From Actinomycetes bacterium (GTDB lineage Bacteria > Actinomycetota > Actinomycetes > Actinomycetales > Microbacteriaceae), in the NCBI GenBank assembly GCA_029779645.1, contig JAKPAC010000040.1, positions 1 through 64,000 of the forward strand: a stretch of DNA of 64,000 nt. Direction: 5' to 3'. Shown one piece after another: positions 52,121 through 60,718 of the stretch. How positions within the stretch are numbered: position 1 is the stretch's first letter; every line of letters begins with the position of its first letter. The notes under the pieces are model-generated. The model was not told the origin of the DNA. It saw only the letters and a list, made by a program, of their open reading frames with translations, and did no database searches. The position numbers and the translations under genes were made by a program.

Positions 52121-53224
52121 TCACCGCGGAAGCAGGTTGACGATCGCCGGGCTCTCGTGGCGCCAGGCCGCCGCGGCCGCCTCGGTCAGCGCATCGACCC
52201 CTCGAACGCTCACGACGTGGGCGCCGTACGCGGCGGCGGGCGCGTGGAGCTGCTGGCCGTGTTCGTTGAGTGCGACCGTGAGCAGCGGAAGGCGCAGGTG
52301 GACGGCAGCCGCCAGCGACGAGAGCGTGGCGACGAGAGACGCCGCGGAAGCGATGGCGAGCACCGGTCGCATCCTGCCGAGGTCGCGCTCTGCGAGCGCG
52401 ACACCAGCGGCGAAGGGAAGCTCCCATCCCGAGATCCCGTGCAGGTTCCTGTGGCGCATGTCGGGCTGTGGGGTGGGCCACGCCACGGCCATTGGCCCCC
52501 GTGGCACCCGCCCGTCGTCCACGAGCACGGTGTCTTCCGGGGCGACGTCGCGCAGGATGCGCGCGACGTCGAGCGTACCCAGGGTCGACCGGCCCGGTGC
52601 TCGTCGCTCGGCGACTCCCGGGCTGGGGCGCCCGGCGGGGGGTGCCGCGGGCTGGGGACGCGGCCCGCGCTGGGGCGGCGGCGAGCTCGACGGGGTGCCG
52701 GGCGAGGCCGGCTGGGCCGGCACCATGACCAGCACCGGACCCGGCGGGGACTGCACACTCAGCTCGAAGGCGGCGGCCAGCACCGATGGTGCGAAGCGGC
52801 GCTGCGCGGCCGCAAGGATGCCCTTTGCCCACGGTCCGGGGAGCATGCGCGCGGCGGCCGAGTCGCGCCATCCGGGCCGGGTGAGGACGACGATGACCAG
52901 CGGGTCGCCGCCCTGCGTCGCGGCCAGGAGGGGTGCGGCAGTGCTCAGCACGTCCATCTCAGAGGCCACGGCGACCGTCGCAGGCGCGCCCGTGATGCGG
53001 GCGTACGCCGAGGCCATGGTCACTGCGGTCGCGCATTGGTCATTCGCGACGACTCGGAAGCCTTCCGGTGCGGCCGGATGCCGGGATCGCCACGGCCAGC
53101 CAGGTCCGGCGAAGATCGTCTCCTGCTCCAGGCGGCGCAGAAGCTCGAATGTCGCCTCCTCGGCCGTCCGGCGTCTCGCCCCCGACTGCTGCATGCTCGT
53201 CTCCTCCGTCTCGGAGTGCACCAA
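52121..53224 (-). CDS. Truncated/degenerate TPP-enzyme-fold protein (benzoylformate decarboxylase/AHAS-like)
   Basis: N-terminal TAEEATFELLRRLEQETIFAGPG and DQCATAVTMASAYARITG resemble the TPP_N domain; Pro-rich linker; C-terminal LPLLTVALNEHGQQ resembles TPP_C but lacks GDGS. Confidence 0.65.
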   Translation of the reverse strand: MVHSETEETSMQQSGARRRTAEEATFELLRRLEQETIFAGPGWPWRSRHPAAPEGFRVVANDQCATAVTMASAYARITGAPATVAVASEMDVLSTAAPLLAATQGGDPLVIVVLTRPGWRDSAAARMLPGPWAKGILAAAQRRFAPSVLAAAFELSVQSPPGPVLVMVPAQPASPGTPSSSPPPQRGPRPQPAAPPAGRPSPGVAERRAPGRSTLGTLDVARILRDVAPEDTVLVDDGRVPRGPMAVAWPTPQPDMRHRNLHGISGWELPFAAGVALAERDLGRMRPVLAIASAASLVATLSSLAAAVHLRLPLLTVALNEHGQQLHAPAAAYGAHVVSVRGVDALTEAAAAAWRHESPAIVNLLPR

Positions 53225-53245
53225 CGTACGCGGGCGATGCCTCGA

Positions 53246-54151
53246 TCAGCCTGGGGGCGGCACGAGACGCTCGGGTCTCGGCACGATCCCGACGAACGCG
53301 GGGGACGGGTGGCTCGGCGAGGAGGAAGACGTCGAGCTGCGTCTGCGATGCTCGCTGGGGGTGACGCCGTGCCGGGCGAGGAACTGCGCGCGCAGTCGAG
53401 CGGACGTCGAGAAACCGGCGAGCTGTGCCACTTCGCCGATGGTGAGGTCGTGTCGCGTCTCGAGGAGCGATCGCGCCGTGTCGTATCGCAGGTTCGCGAT
53501 CAGCGCGGCGATGCCCTCGCCCTCCTGCGTGTGGCGGTAGAGCTGGCGCCGACTCACGTGGAGCTCGCGCGCGATCTGCGCGACATCGAGCTCGGGATCG
53601 GTGTGTCGTTCGTGCAGCAGCGTGCGCAGCCGCGCCTCGATGGAGGTGTCTTCGGTGCAGAGCTCGCCGGTGCTCGTGCATGCGCGGAGAATCTCGCACG
53701 ACACGGCGATCAGGAGTCGGTCCAGGTGCGCGTCCGGCGCGTTCGCCCCGGGTGGGGGGTTCACCAGCGAGGAGAGCAGCACTCGCGAGGCCCGCACGAT
53801 CTGGCTTGGGGCGAGGTGCACGATCGGCGGCGCCGTGACTCTGCGCGTCACCGGCGTCAGCATCGCGACGACTCGCGGCGCCTCGGGCGAGTGGGCGATT
53901 GCAGAGAAGGCGCCGGCGTCGATGGCCATGAGCGATCGCCACAGCACGGAGGAGCGCGGCTCGAGCGCATGGACGATCAGCGCCCGAGGGGTGGGAGTGC
54001 GAAGCGCCGCGACGGCATCGGCGACGCTGTCGGCGCCGCCCCAGAGCACGGAGCACTCGCCGACGTCGTGCCGGCCGACGGCAGACCCGGTGTGGGCGCG
54101 CCAGCCGTATCGGTGTGCGGGGGGTGCTGACGCGTCGAACGCGGTCGTCAT
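53246..54151 (-). CDS. AraC-family transcriptional regulator
   Basis: DPELDVAQIARELHVSRRQLYRHTQEGEGIAALIANLRYDTARSLLETRHDLTIGEVAQLAGFSTSARLRAQFLARHGVTPSEHRR; start placed at ATG 54151. Confidence 0.88.
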   Translation of the reverse strand: MTTAFDASAPPAHRYGWRAHTGSAVGRHDVGECSVLWGGADSVADAVAALRTPTPRALIVHALEPRSSVLWRSLMAIDAGAFSAIAHSPEAPRVVAMLTPVTRRVTAPPIVHLAPSQIVRASRVLLSSLVNPPPGANAPDAHLDRLLIAVSCEILRACTSTGELCTEDTSIEARLRTLLHERHTDPELDVAQIARELHVSRRQLYRHTQEGEGIAALIANLRYDTARSLLETRHDLTIGEVAQLAGFSTSARLRAQFLARHGVTPSEHRRRSSTSSSSPSHPSPAFVGIVPRPERLVPPPG

Positions 54152-54260
54152 CCGGTCCACCTCACAAGGTCGGTCCGACAGTGCTGCCGGGTGTGCTTTG
54201 GCGCGATGGTATCCAGGCCCGCTGCACCGATGGGGAGGGGCGAAAGCTTTCACCCCATGG

Positions 54261-54276
54261 CTCACCCGGGGGTGAG
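54261..54276. promoter_or_regulatory. Palindrome in the divergent araC/adh intergenic region
   Basis: CTCACCC-GG-GGGTGAG. Confidence 0.5.
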
Positions 54277-54391
54277 TGGAGATCGACGGTATACAGGCGT
54301 GCGCCTGCGCGGCTAGAGTCGTGCTGTCACGGCGGGGGCACGCGCACGCGTCGCCCACCCGCTTCCCCAGCTGCACAAGGATGTGAAGCGA

Positions 54392-55483
54392 ATGAAGGCG
54401 GCTGTACTTCGGGCGCACGACGCGCCCTACGGCATCGAAGAGGTGACCCTCGGCGCGCTCGAGGCCAGCGAGGTGCTCGTGCGCATCGTCGGCGTCGGCA
54501 TGTGTCACACCGACATGCTGCTCCGAAGCCCCGCGATGGCGGAGGCGCTCGCGCCGGCGATCCTCGGGCACGAGGGTGCCGGCGTGGTCGAGGCGGTCGG
54601 CGCCGCGGTGACGCGCGCGCGACCCGGCGACCACGTGCTGATCAGCTTCGACTCGTGCGGCTGGTGCACGCCGTGCCTGCGCGGGGAACCGGCGTACTGC
54701 ACCCAGTTCATGGCGCGCAACGTCAGCGGTCGACGGGCAGACGGCACGACGAGTGCGACGGGGGCCGACGGCGAGGCGATCGCGAATCGGTGGTTCGGGC
54801 AGTCGTCGTTCGCCGAGTACTCGGTCGCCACCGAGCGCAACATCGTGGTGGTCGACCGGCAGCTGCCGCTCGAGCTGCTGGGCCCGCTCGGGTGCGGGCT
54901 GCAGACCGGCGCGGGTGCCGTGCTGAACGAGATGCGCCTCGCCGCGGGGCAGTCGATTGCGATCTTCGGCGCGGGCGCGGTCGGCATGGCGGCGGTGATG
55001 GCGGCGAGGCTCGCGGGCGCGGGCGAGATCGTCGTGGTCGACCTGCACCCCGCGCGCCTCGAGCTCGCGCTGGAGCTCGGGGCGACGCGCGTCGTGCGCG
55101 GTGATGCGGAAGACCTCCGCGGGCGCATCGTGGGCGACGGCGCGGGCATGGACTTCACGTTCGACACCACGGCGGTGACGTCGGTCATGGCGACCTCGAT
55201 CGCGGTGCTCGCGCCTCGCGGCCGGGCCGTGCTCGTCGGTGCCGGTGGCGGCGAGCTCGCCGTGGCGCCGAGCCTGCTCGCCGGGCGCTCGGTCACCTAC
55301 GTGCTGGAGGGCAGCGCGGTTCCGCAGCTGTTCATCCCCGAGCTCATCTCGTACTGGCAGCGCGGGCTGTTCCCCTTCGACAAGCTCGTGCGCACCTACT
55401 CGCTCGACGACATCAACCAGGCCGAGGCGGACTCGCTCTCCGGCGCCACCATCAAACCCGTCATGCTTGTCAGCGCTGTCTGA
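54392..55483 (+). CDS. Zn-dependent (aryl-)alcohol dehydrogenase
   Basis: GVCHTD-type GMCHTDM, GHEGAGVVEAVG, FDSCGWCTPCLRGEPAYC structural Zn, IFGAGAVGMAAVMAA. Confidence 0.92.
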   Translation: MKAAVLRAHDAPYGIEEVTLGALEASEVLVRIVGVGMCHTDMLLRSPAMAEALAPAILGHEGAGVVEAVGAAVTRARPGDHVLISFDSCGWCTPCLRGEPAYCTQFMARNVSGRRADGTTSATGADGEAIANRWFGQSSFAEYSVATERNIVVVDRQLPLELLGPLGCGLQTGAGAVLNEMRLAAGQSIAIFGAGAVGMAAVMAARLAGAGEIVVVDLHPARLELALELGATRVVRGDAEDLRGRIVGDGAGMDFTFDTTAVTSVMATSIAVLAPRGRAVLVGAGGGELAVAPSLLAGRSVTYVLEGSAVPQLFIPELISYWQRGLFPFDKLVRTYSLDDINQAEADSLSGATIKPVMLVSAV

Positions 55484-55508
55484 CGGGCCGAACAGCAAAG
55501 GTGCTTTC

Positions 55509-56945
55509 ATGACCCTTCTTGACTTGTCATCCACACAGTTCTTCGCCACGGCGGATGGCAGGGATCTTGCCACCGACGCGACGTTCGACGTCATCAACCC
55601 CAGCACGGGGCACGTGTTCGCACAGGCGCCGGCCGTCACCCCCGAGCAGCTCGACGGAGTGTTCGCCGCGGCTCAGCGCGCCTATCGCGACTGGAAGCGC
55701 GATGACGCGCTGCGCCGCACCGTGCTGCTGGCTGCCGCGGCGGCGGTCGAAGGCGCCGTCGGGGAGCTCGCCCCCATCCTCGTTGCCGAGCAGGGCAAGC
55801 CGCTCGCGGATGCGCGCGGCGAGATCTTCGCCGCCGGCGCCTGGCTGCGATACTTCGCCGAGCTCGACGTGCCGCGCGAGATCATTCGCGACGATGCCGA
55901 GCGCTTCGAGGAGGTGTACCGGCGCCCCCTGGGCGTGGTCAGCGCGATCACGCCGTGGAACTTCCCGATCACGCTGGCGATGTGGAAGATCGCGCCGGCG
56001 CTGCGGGCCGGCAACACCATCGTCGTGAAGCCGTCGCCGTACACGCCGCTGACGACGCTCGCGCTGGCCCGGGTGCTGCGCGGGGTGCTGCCCGACGGCG
56101 TGCTCAGCGTCGTCACCGGGCCCGACCCCCTCGGGGCCGCTCTCGTGTCGCACCCGATTCCGCGGAAGGTGAGCTTCACCGGCTCGACGCCCGTCGGCAA
56201 GCGCGTCGCGGTGGCCGCGGCCGAGGACCTCAAGCGTGTGACCCTCGAGCTCGGCGGCAACGACCCGGCCATCATCCTGCGTGACGCCGACGTCGAGTCG
56301 GTCGCGGCCAGCCTGTTCTGGAGCGCGTTCGGCAACAACGGCCAGATCTGCCTCGCAGTCAAGCGCGTCTACGCGCACGAGGACGTGCAGCCCGCGCTCG
56401 TCGAGGCGCTCGGCGAGCTGGCGCGCAGCGCGCGCGTCGACGACGGCATGGTGGAGGGAGCCCAGCTCGGCCCGCTCAACAACAAGCCGCAGTTCGAGCG
56501 GATCAAGGGTCTGGTCTCGGATGCCGTGGACGGCGGTGCGCGCGTGGTCAGCGGTGGGCACGCCATCGACAGGCCCGGCTACTTCTACGCGCCGACCATC
56601 CTCGACAATGTCGACGACTCCTTCCGCGTGGTCCGCGAGGAGCAGTTCGGGCCGGTGCTGCCGGTGATGGCGTTCCGCGACGAGGATGAGGCGATCGAGC
56701 GGGCGAACAACAGCGAGTACGGCCTCACCGCGTCGGTGTGGTCGGCTGATGCCGCGCACGCGGCGGCCATCGCGAGCGAGATCGACAGCGGGCAGGTCTC
56801 GATCAACGGGCACGGTGGCGGCGTGAAGATGCACCTGCCGTTCGGCGGTCACAAGTGGAGTGGACTCGGCGTCGAGAACGGGCCCTGGGGCCTCGCCAGC
56901 TTCACCGAGATCCAGGTGATCAGCGGGCCGTCGCGTCTGCGGTGA
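55509..56945 (+). CDS. NAD(P)-dependent aldehyde dehydrogenase
   Basis: TPWNFPITLAMWKIAPALRAGNTIVVKPSPYTP, VTLELGGNDPAI, FGNNGQICLAVKR catalytic Cys. Confidence 0.95.
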   Translation: MTLLDLSSTQFFATADGRDLATDATFDVINPSTGHVFAQAPAVTPEQLDGVFAAAQRAYRDWKRDDALRRTVLLAAAAAVEGAVGELAPILVAEQGKPLADARGEIFAAGAWLRYFAELDVPREIIRDDAERFEEVYRRPLGVVSAITPWNFPITLAMWKIAPALRAGNTIVVKPSPYTPLTTLALARVLRGVLPDGVLSVVTGPDPLGAALVSHPIPRKVSFTGSTPVGKRVAVAAAEDLKRVTLELGGNDPAIILRDADVESVAASLFWSAFGNNGQICLAVKRVYAHEDVQPALVEALGELARSARVDDGMVEGAQLGPLNNKPQFERIKGLVSDAVDGGARVVSGGHAIDRPGYFYAPTILDNVDDSFRVVREEQFGPVLPVMAFRDEDEAIERANNSEYGLTASVWSADAAHAAAIASEIDSGQVSINGHGGGVKMHLPFGGHKWSGLGVENGPWGLASFTEIQVISGPSRLR

Positions 56946-56958
56946 CCGCGTCGGTCGT

Positions 56959-56988
56959 CGCCCCGGTGCCGGATCGGGCACCGGGGCG
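56959..56988 (+). terminator. Terminator after aldehyde dehydrogenase
   Basis: CGCCCCGGTGCC-GGATCG-GGCACCGGGGCG followed by GCAGCTTCTTTT. Confidence 0.85.
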
Positions 56989-57006
56989 GCAGCTTCTTTT
57001 GAATGA

Positions 57007-57028
57007 GAGAAGAATCGCTGATCTTCTC
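57007..57028. promoter_or_regulatory. Inverted repeat upstream of aceA
   Basis: GAGAAGA-N8-TCTTCTC about 80 bp upstream of the ATG. Confidence 0.45.
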
Positions 57029-57107
57029 ACGTCGTTTGGTCTGAAGACCCCTTCTTCTTGGCGCATGGTGGATATATCGCGTCTACGCCACAGCAAAGGA
57101 ACACCAT

Positions 57108-58703
57108 ATGACTGCTTACCAAGACGACATCAAGGCCGTTCAGGCGCTCAAGGAAGCCAACGGTGCCAGCTGGCACGACATCAACCCTGAGTACGTCGCC
57201 CGCATGCGTGCGCAGAACCGTTTCAAGACCGGTCTCGAGATCGCTCAGTACACGGCTGACATCATGCGCAAGGACATGGCTGAGTACGACGAGGACTCGT
57301 CGGTCTACACCCAGTCGCTCGGTGTCTGGCATGGCTTCATCGGTCAGCAGAAGCTCATCTCGATCAAGAAGCACCTGAAGAGCACCAACAAGCGCTACCT
57401 GTACCTCTCGGGCTGGATGGTCGCTGCCCTCCGCTCGGAGTTCGGTCCCCTCCCCGACCAGTCGATGCACGAGAAGACCTCGGTGCCCGCGCTGATCGAG
57501 GAGCTCTACACCTTCCTTCGCCAGGCCGACGCCCGCGAGCTCGACCTCCTGTTCACGGCGCTCGACGACGCCCGCGCCGCCGGCGACACCGCCAAGGCTG
57601 CCGAGATCCAGGACCAGATCGACAACTACGAGACGCACGTCGTTCCGATCATCGCCGACATCGACGCCGGCTTCGGCAACCCCGAGGCGACCTACCTGCT
57701 CGCCAAGAAGATGATCGAGGCTGGCGCCTGCGCGCTCCAGATCGAGAACCAGGTCTCGGACGAGAAGCAGTGCGGCCACCAGGACGGCAAGGTCACCGTG
57801 CCGCACGAGGACTTCATCGCGAAGATCAACGCGCTGCGCTACGCCTTCCTCGAGCTCGGCATCGACAACGGCGTGATCGTTGCTCGCACCGACTCGCTGG
57901 GCGCAGGCCTCACCCAGAAGCTCGCCGTCTCGAACGAGCCCGGCGACCTGGGCGACCAGTACAACTCGTTCCTCAACGTCGAAGAGATCAGCGCCGACGA
58001 CCTCGGCAACGGCGATGTCGTCATCAAGCGCGAGGGCAAGCTCCTCCGCCCGAAGCGCCTGGCCAGCAACCTCTACGAGTTCCGTGAGGGCACCGGCATC
58101 GACCGCGTCGTGCTCGACTGCGTCACCTCGCTGCAGAACGGCGCCGACCTGCTGTGGATCGAGACCGAGAAGCCGCACGTCGGCCAGATCGCCGAGATGG
58201 TCAACGCCATCCGCGAGGTCGTCCCCAACGCGAAGCTCGTCTACAACAACAGCCCGTCGTTCAACTGGACGCTGAACTTCCGCCAGCAGGCCTACGACCA
58301 GTTCGTGGCCGAGGGCAAGGACGTCTCGGCATACGACCGCGCCGCGCTCATGAGCGTCGAGTACGACGACACCGAGCTCTCGGCTGTCGCTGACGAGAAC
58401 ATCCGCACCTTCCAGAAGGATGCCTCCGCACAGGCCGGCATCTTCCACCACCTCATCACGCTGCCGACGTACCACACGGCCGCGCTGTCGACCGATGACC
58501 TGGCCAAGGGCTACTTCGCCGACCAGGGCATGCTCGCCTACGTCAAGGGTGTGCAGCGTCGCGAGATCCGCGAGGGCATCGCCACGGTCAAGCACCAGAA
58601 CATGGCCGGCAGCGACATGGGCGACAACCACAAGGAGTACTTCGCCGGTGACGCAGCCCTCAAGGCTGGCGGCAAGGACAACACCATGAACCAGTTCGAC
58701 TGA
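57108..58703 (+). CDS. aceA: Isocitrate lyase
   Basis: IADIDAGFGNPEATYLLAKKMIEAGACALQIENQVSDEKQCGHQDGKVTVPHEDF. Confidence 0.96.
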   Translation: MTAYQDDIKAVQALKEANGASWHDINPEYVARMRAQNRFKTGLEIAQYTADIMRKDMAEYDEDSSVYTQSLGVWHGFIGQQKLISIKKHLKSTNKRYLYLSGWMVAALRSEFGPLPDQSMHEKTSVPALIEELYTFLRQADARELDLLFTALDDARAAGDTAKAAEIQDQIDNYETHVVPIIADIDAGFGNPEATYLLAKKMIEAGACALQIENQVSDEKQCGHQDGKVTVPHEDFIAKINALRYAFLELGIDNGVIVARTDSLGAGLTQKLAVSNEPGDLGDQYNSFLNVEEISADDLGNGDVVIKREGKLLRPKRLASNLYEFREGTGIDRVVLDCVTSLQNGADLLWIETEKPHVGQIAEMVNAIREVVPNAKLVYNNSPSFNWTLNFRQQAYDQFVAEGKDVSAYDRAALMSVEYDDTELSAVADENIRTFQKDASAQAGIFHHLITLPTYHTAALSTDDLAKGYFADQGMLAYVKGVQRREIREGIATVKHQNMAGSDMGDNHKEYFAGDAALKAGGKDNTMNQFD

Positions 58704-58722
58704 TCGAACCCGTTCCACGCTG

Positions 58723-58750
58723 AAGGGCCCCGGCATCGCCGGGGCCCTTT
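58723..58750 (+). terminator. aceA terminator
   Basis: AAGGGCCCCGGC-ATC-GCCGGGGCCCTTT. Confidence 0.88.
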
Positions 58751-58870
58751 GGCGTTGTCGCACGTGCTGCCGGGCGCCGCCGACGGCATGCGCCGCCGGT
58801 CTCCCGGACGCGCCACGCGTGCGCATGTGACGCCGTGATCAGCACTTTTTGAGATGCGAAAAATGCAGCG

Positions 58871-58904
58871 TGGTAAACTCGATCAGAACGCACTGCGTTT
58901 ACCA
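58871..58904. promoter_or_regulatory. Inverted repeat in the FMO promoter region, candidate operator
   Basis: TGGTAAAC-N18-GTTTACCA; arms extend to GCGTGGTAAAC / GTTTACCATGC with one mismatch. Confidence 0.55.
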
Positions 58905-59016
58905 TGCGGTGCGCCCGTTTCGCAAGTGTTGCGCCAATGTCGCGACTGGCGAGACGGTGATTTCTTTCACGTTGCCTGCGCGGGCCCTGGTCTGCGCCAA
59001 CGGTGCAAAATGGCCG

Positions 59017-60438
59017 ATGGCCAGGATTGGAACAGATTTGACTGCTCGCATCGCAATCATCGGAGCCGGACCTAGCGGAATGGCACAGCTTCGCGCGTTT
59101 GAATCGGCGCGGGAACAGGGACGCGACATCCCCGAGATCGTCTGCTTCGAGAAGCAAGAGGACTGGGGTGGCCAGTGGAACTTCAGCTGGCGCACGGGAA
59201 CCGACGGGAACGGCGAGCCGGTGCACTCCAGCATGTACCGCAACCTCTGGTCGAACGGCCCGAAGGAGGCACTCGAGTTCGCCGAGTACACCTTCGACGA
59301 GCACTTCGGCCGCCCGATCTCGTCGTACCCCCCGCGCGCCGTGCTCTGGGACTACATCAGCGGACGTGCCGAGCACAGCGACGTGAAGAAGTACGTCCGC
59401 TTCAACACCGCCGTGCGCTGGGTGCAGTATGACGAGGAGACCCGGAAGTTCACGGTCACCGTCGAAGACCTCGTCAACCGCGTGACCGAGTCGAGCGAGT
59501 TCGATCACGTCGTCGTCGGCAGCGGGCACTTCAGCTTCCCCAACGTCCCCGAGTTCGAGGGCATCGAGACCTACACGGGAAGCCTCCAGCACGCCCACGA
59601 CTTCCGCGGCGCGGAGTCGTTCGCTGACAAGGACGTGCTCCTGATCGGCGCGAGCTATTCGGCCGAGGACATCGGCGTCCAGGCGTACAAGATGGGCGCG
59701 CGCTCGGTCACGCTCAGCTATCGCACGCAGGCGATGGGCTTCGACTGGCCGGAGGGCATGCGCGAGGTGCCCCTCGTGGAGCGCTTCGAGGGTTCGACCG
59801 CCTACTTCAGCGACGGCACGAGCGGCGACTTCGACGCCGTCGTGATGTGCACGGGGTACCTGCACCATTACCCGTTCCTGCCCTCCGACCTCGCGCTGGA
59901 CTCGCCGAACTGCATCTACCCGGCGACGCTGTACCGAGGCGTCGTGTCGCAGGCGAACGACAAGCTGTTCTACCTCGGCGCCCAGGACCAGTGGTTCACC
60001 TTCAACATGTTCGACGCGCAGGCGTGGTACGTCCGCGACGTCATCCTCGGCGACATCGAGCTGCCCAGCCAGGACGCCCAGGAGGCGCACATGGCGGCCT
60101 GGCTCGCGCGCGCCGACAAGATCGCGAACGCTGAGCAGGAGATCCGCTTCCAGGCCGACTACATCCGCGATCTCATCGAGATGACCGACTACCCGATGTT
60201 CGACCTCGATGAGGTGGTCCGCATCTTCCTCGAGTGGAAGGCCGACAAGCGCGCCAACATCCTCGGCTACCGCGACGAGGTCTACACCTCCGTGATGACG
60301 GGCACCATGGCCGTCGTGCACCACACGCCGTGGCTGTCAGAGCTCGACGACAGCCTCGAGCGCTACCTCTCTGAGCCCGAGGAGGGCGGCGCCGAGGCGC
60401 TGCTCGACGCCGAGAGGGCCGGCGCCTCGAAGGCGTAG
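59017..60438 (+). CDS. Flavin-containing monooxygenase, trimethylamine monooxygenase (Tmm)-like
   Basis: IAIIGAGPSGMAQLRAFESA, IVCFEKQEDWGGQWNFSWRTGTDGNGEPVHSSMYRNLWSNGPKE, SYPPRAVLWDYI, GASYSAEDIGVQAYKMGA, CTGYLHHYPFLPSDL, LGAQDQWFTFNMFDAQAWYVRD; closely parallels recalled Tmm sequences. Confidence 0.85.
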   Translation: MARIGTDLTARIAIIGAGPSGMAQLRAFESAREQGRDIPEIVCFEKQEDWGGQWNFSWRTGTDGNGEPVHSSMYRNLWSNGPKEALEFAEYTFDEHFGRPISSYPPRAVLWDYISGRAEHSDVKKYVRFNTAVRWVQYDEETRKFTVTVEDLVNRVTESSEFDHVVVGSGHFSFPNVPEFEGIETYTGSLQHAHDFRGAESFADKDVLLIGASYSAEDIGVQAYKMGARSVTLSYRTQAMGFDWPEGMREVPLVERFEGSTAYFSDGTSGDFDAVVMCTGYLHHYPFLPSDLALDSPNCIYPATLYRGVVSQANDKLFYLGAQDQWFTFNMFDAQAWYVRDVILGDIELPSQDAQEAHMAAWLARADKIANAEQEIRFQADYIRDLIEMTDYPMFDLDEVVRIFLEWKADKRANILGYRDEVYTSVMTGTMAVVHHTPWLSELDDSLERYLSEPEEGGAEALLDAERAGASKA

Positions 60439-60576
60439 CTCGAATGCATCCGCTCGACGCCGTTCGGCGCCGCGCACACGGGGGCCCCGCGGTCGACACG
60501 TTCGGCGGCGGGGCCCGTGCGCGCGGATGACGAAACGTTGAGCGGAATTTTGTCGTGACGCGGGCGCGGTGAGACG

Positions 60577-60636
60577 ATGGATGTCAGACATGCACGCAGG
60601 CTGACGCGAGGCCTCGCGCCCGGTCACGGCTGCTGA
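60577..60636 (+). CDS. Candidate 19-aa leader peptide MDVRHARRLTRGLAPGHGC
   Basis: ATG to TGA uORF in the leader of the MetE-like gene; stop lies in a CGGCTG-CTGA-CAGCCG hairpin. Not in the ORF track because of its size. Confidence 0.35.
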   Translation: MDVRHARRLTRGLAPGHGC

Positions 60637-60718
60637 CAGCCGCATCGCATCGGGCAAGGACTGCGGCCCCCATCACCCGGGAAGCCCGAGGCTTCCTCCT
60701 ACGCGAAAGCGAACTGAT

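Noticed and set aside
53246-55639. 797-aa minus-strand ORF
   Set aside because: Only the C-terminal ~302 aa (from ATG 54151) is a real AraC regulator; the rest is antisense to the alcohol dehydrogenase
60527-60718. Cobalamin or SAM riboswitch before the MetE-like gene
   Set aside because: I looked for cobalamin and SAM-I/IV core motifs and did not find convincing ones; reported instead as an uncharacterised structured leader
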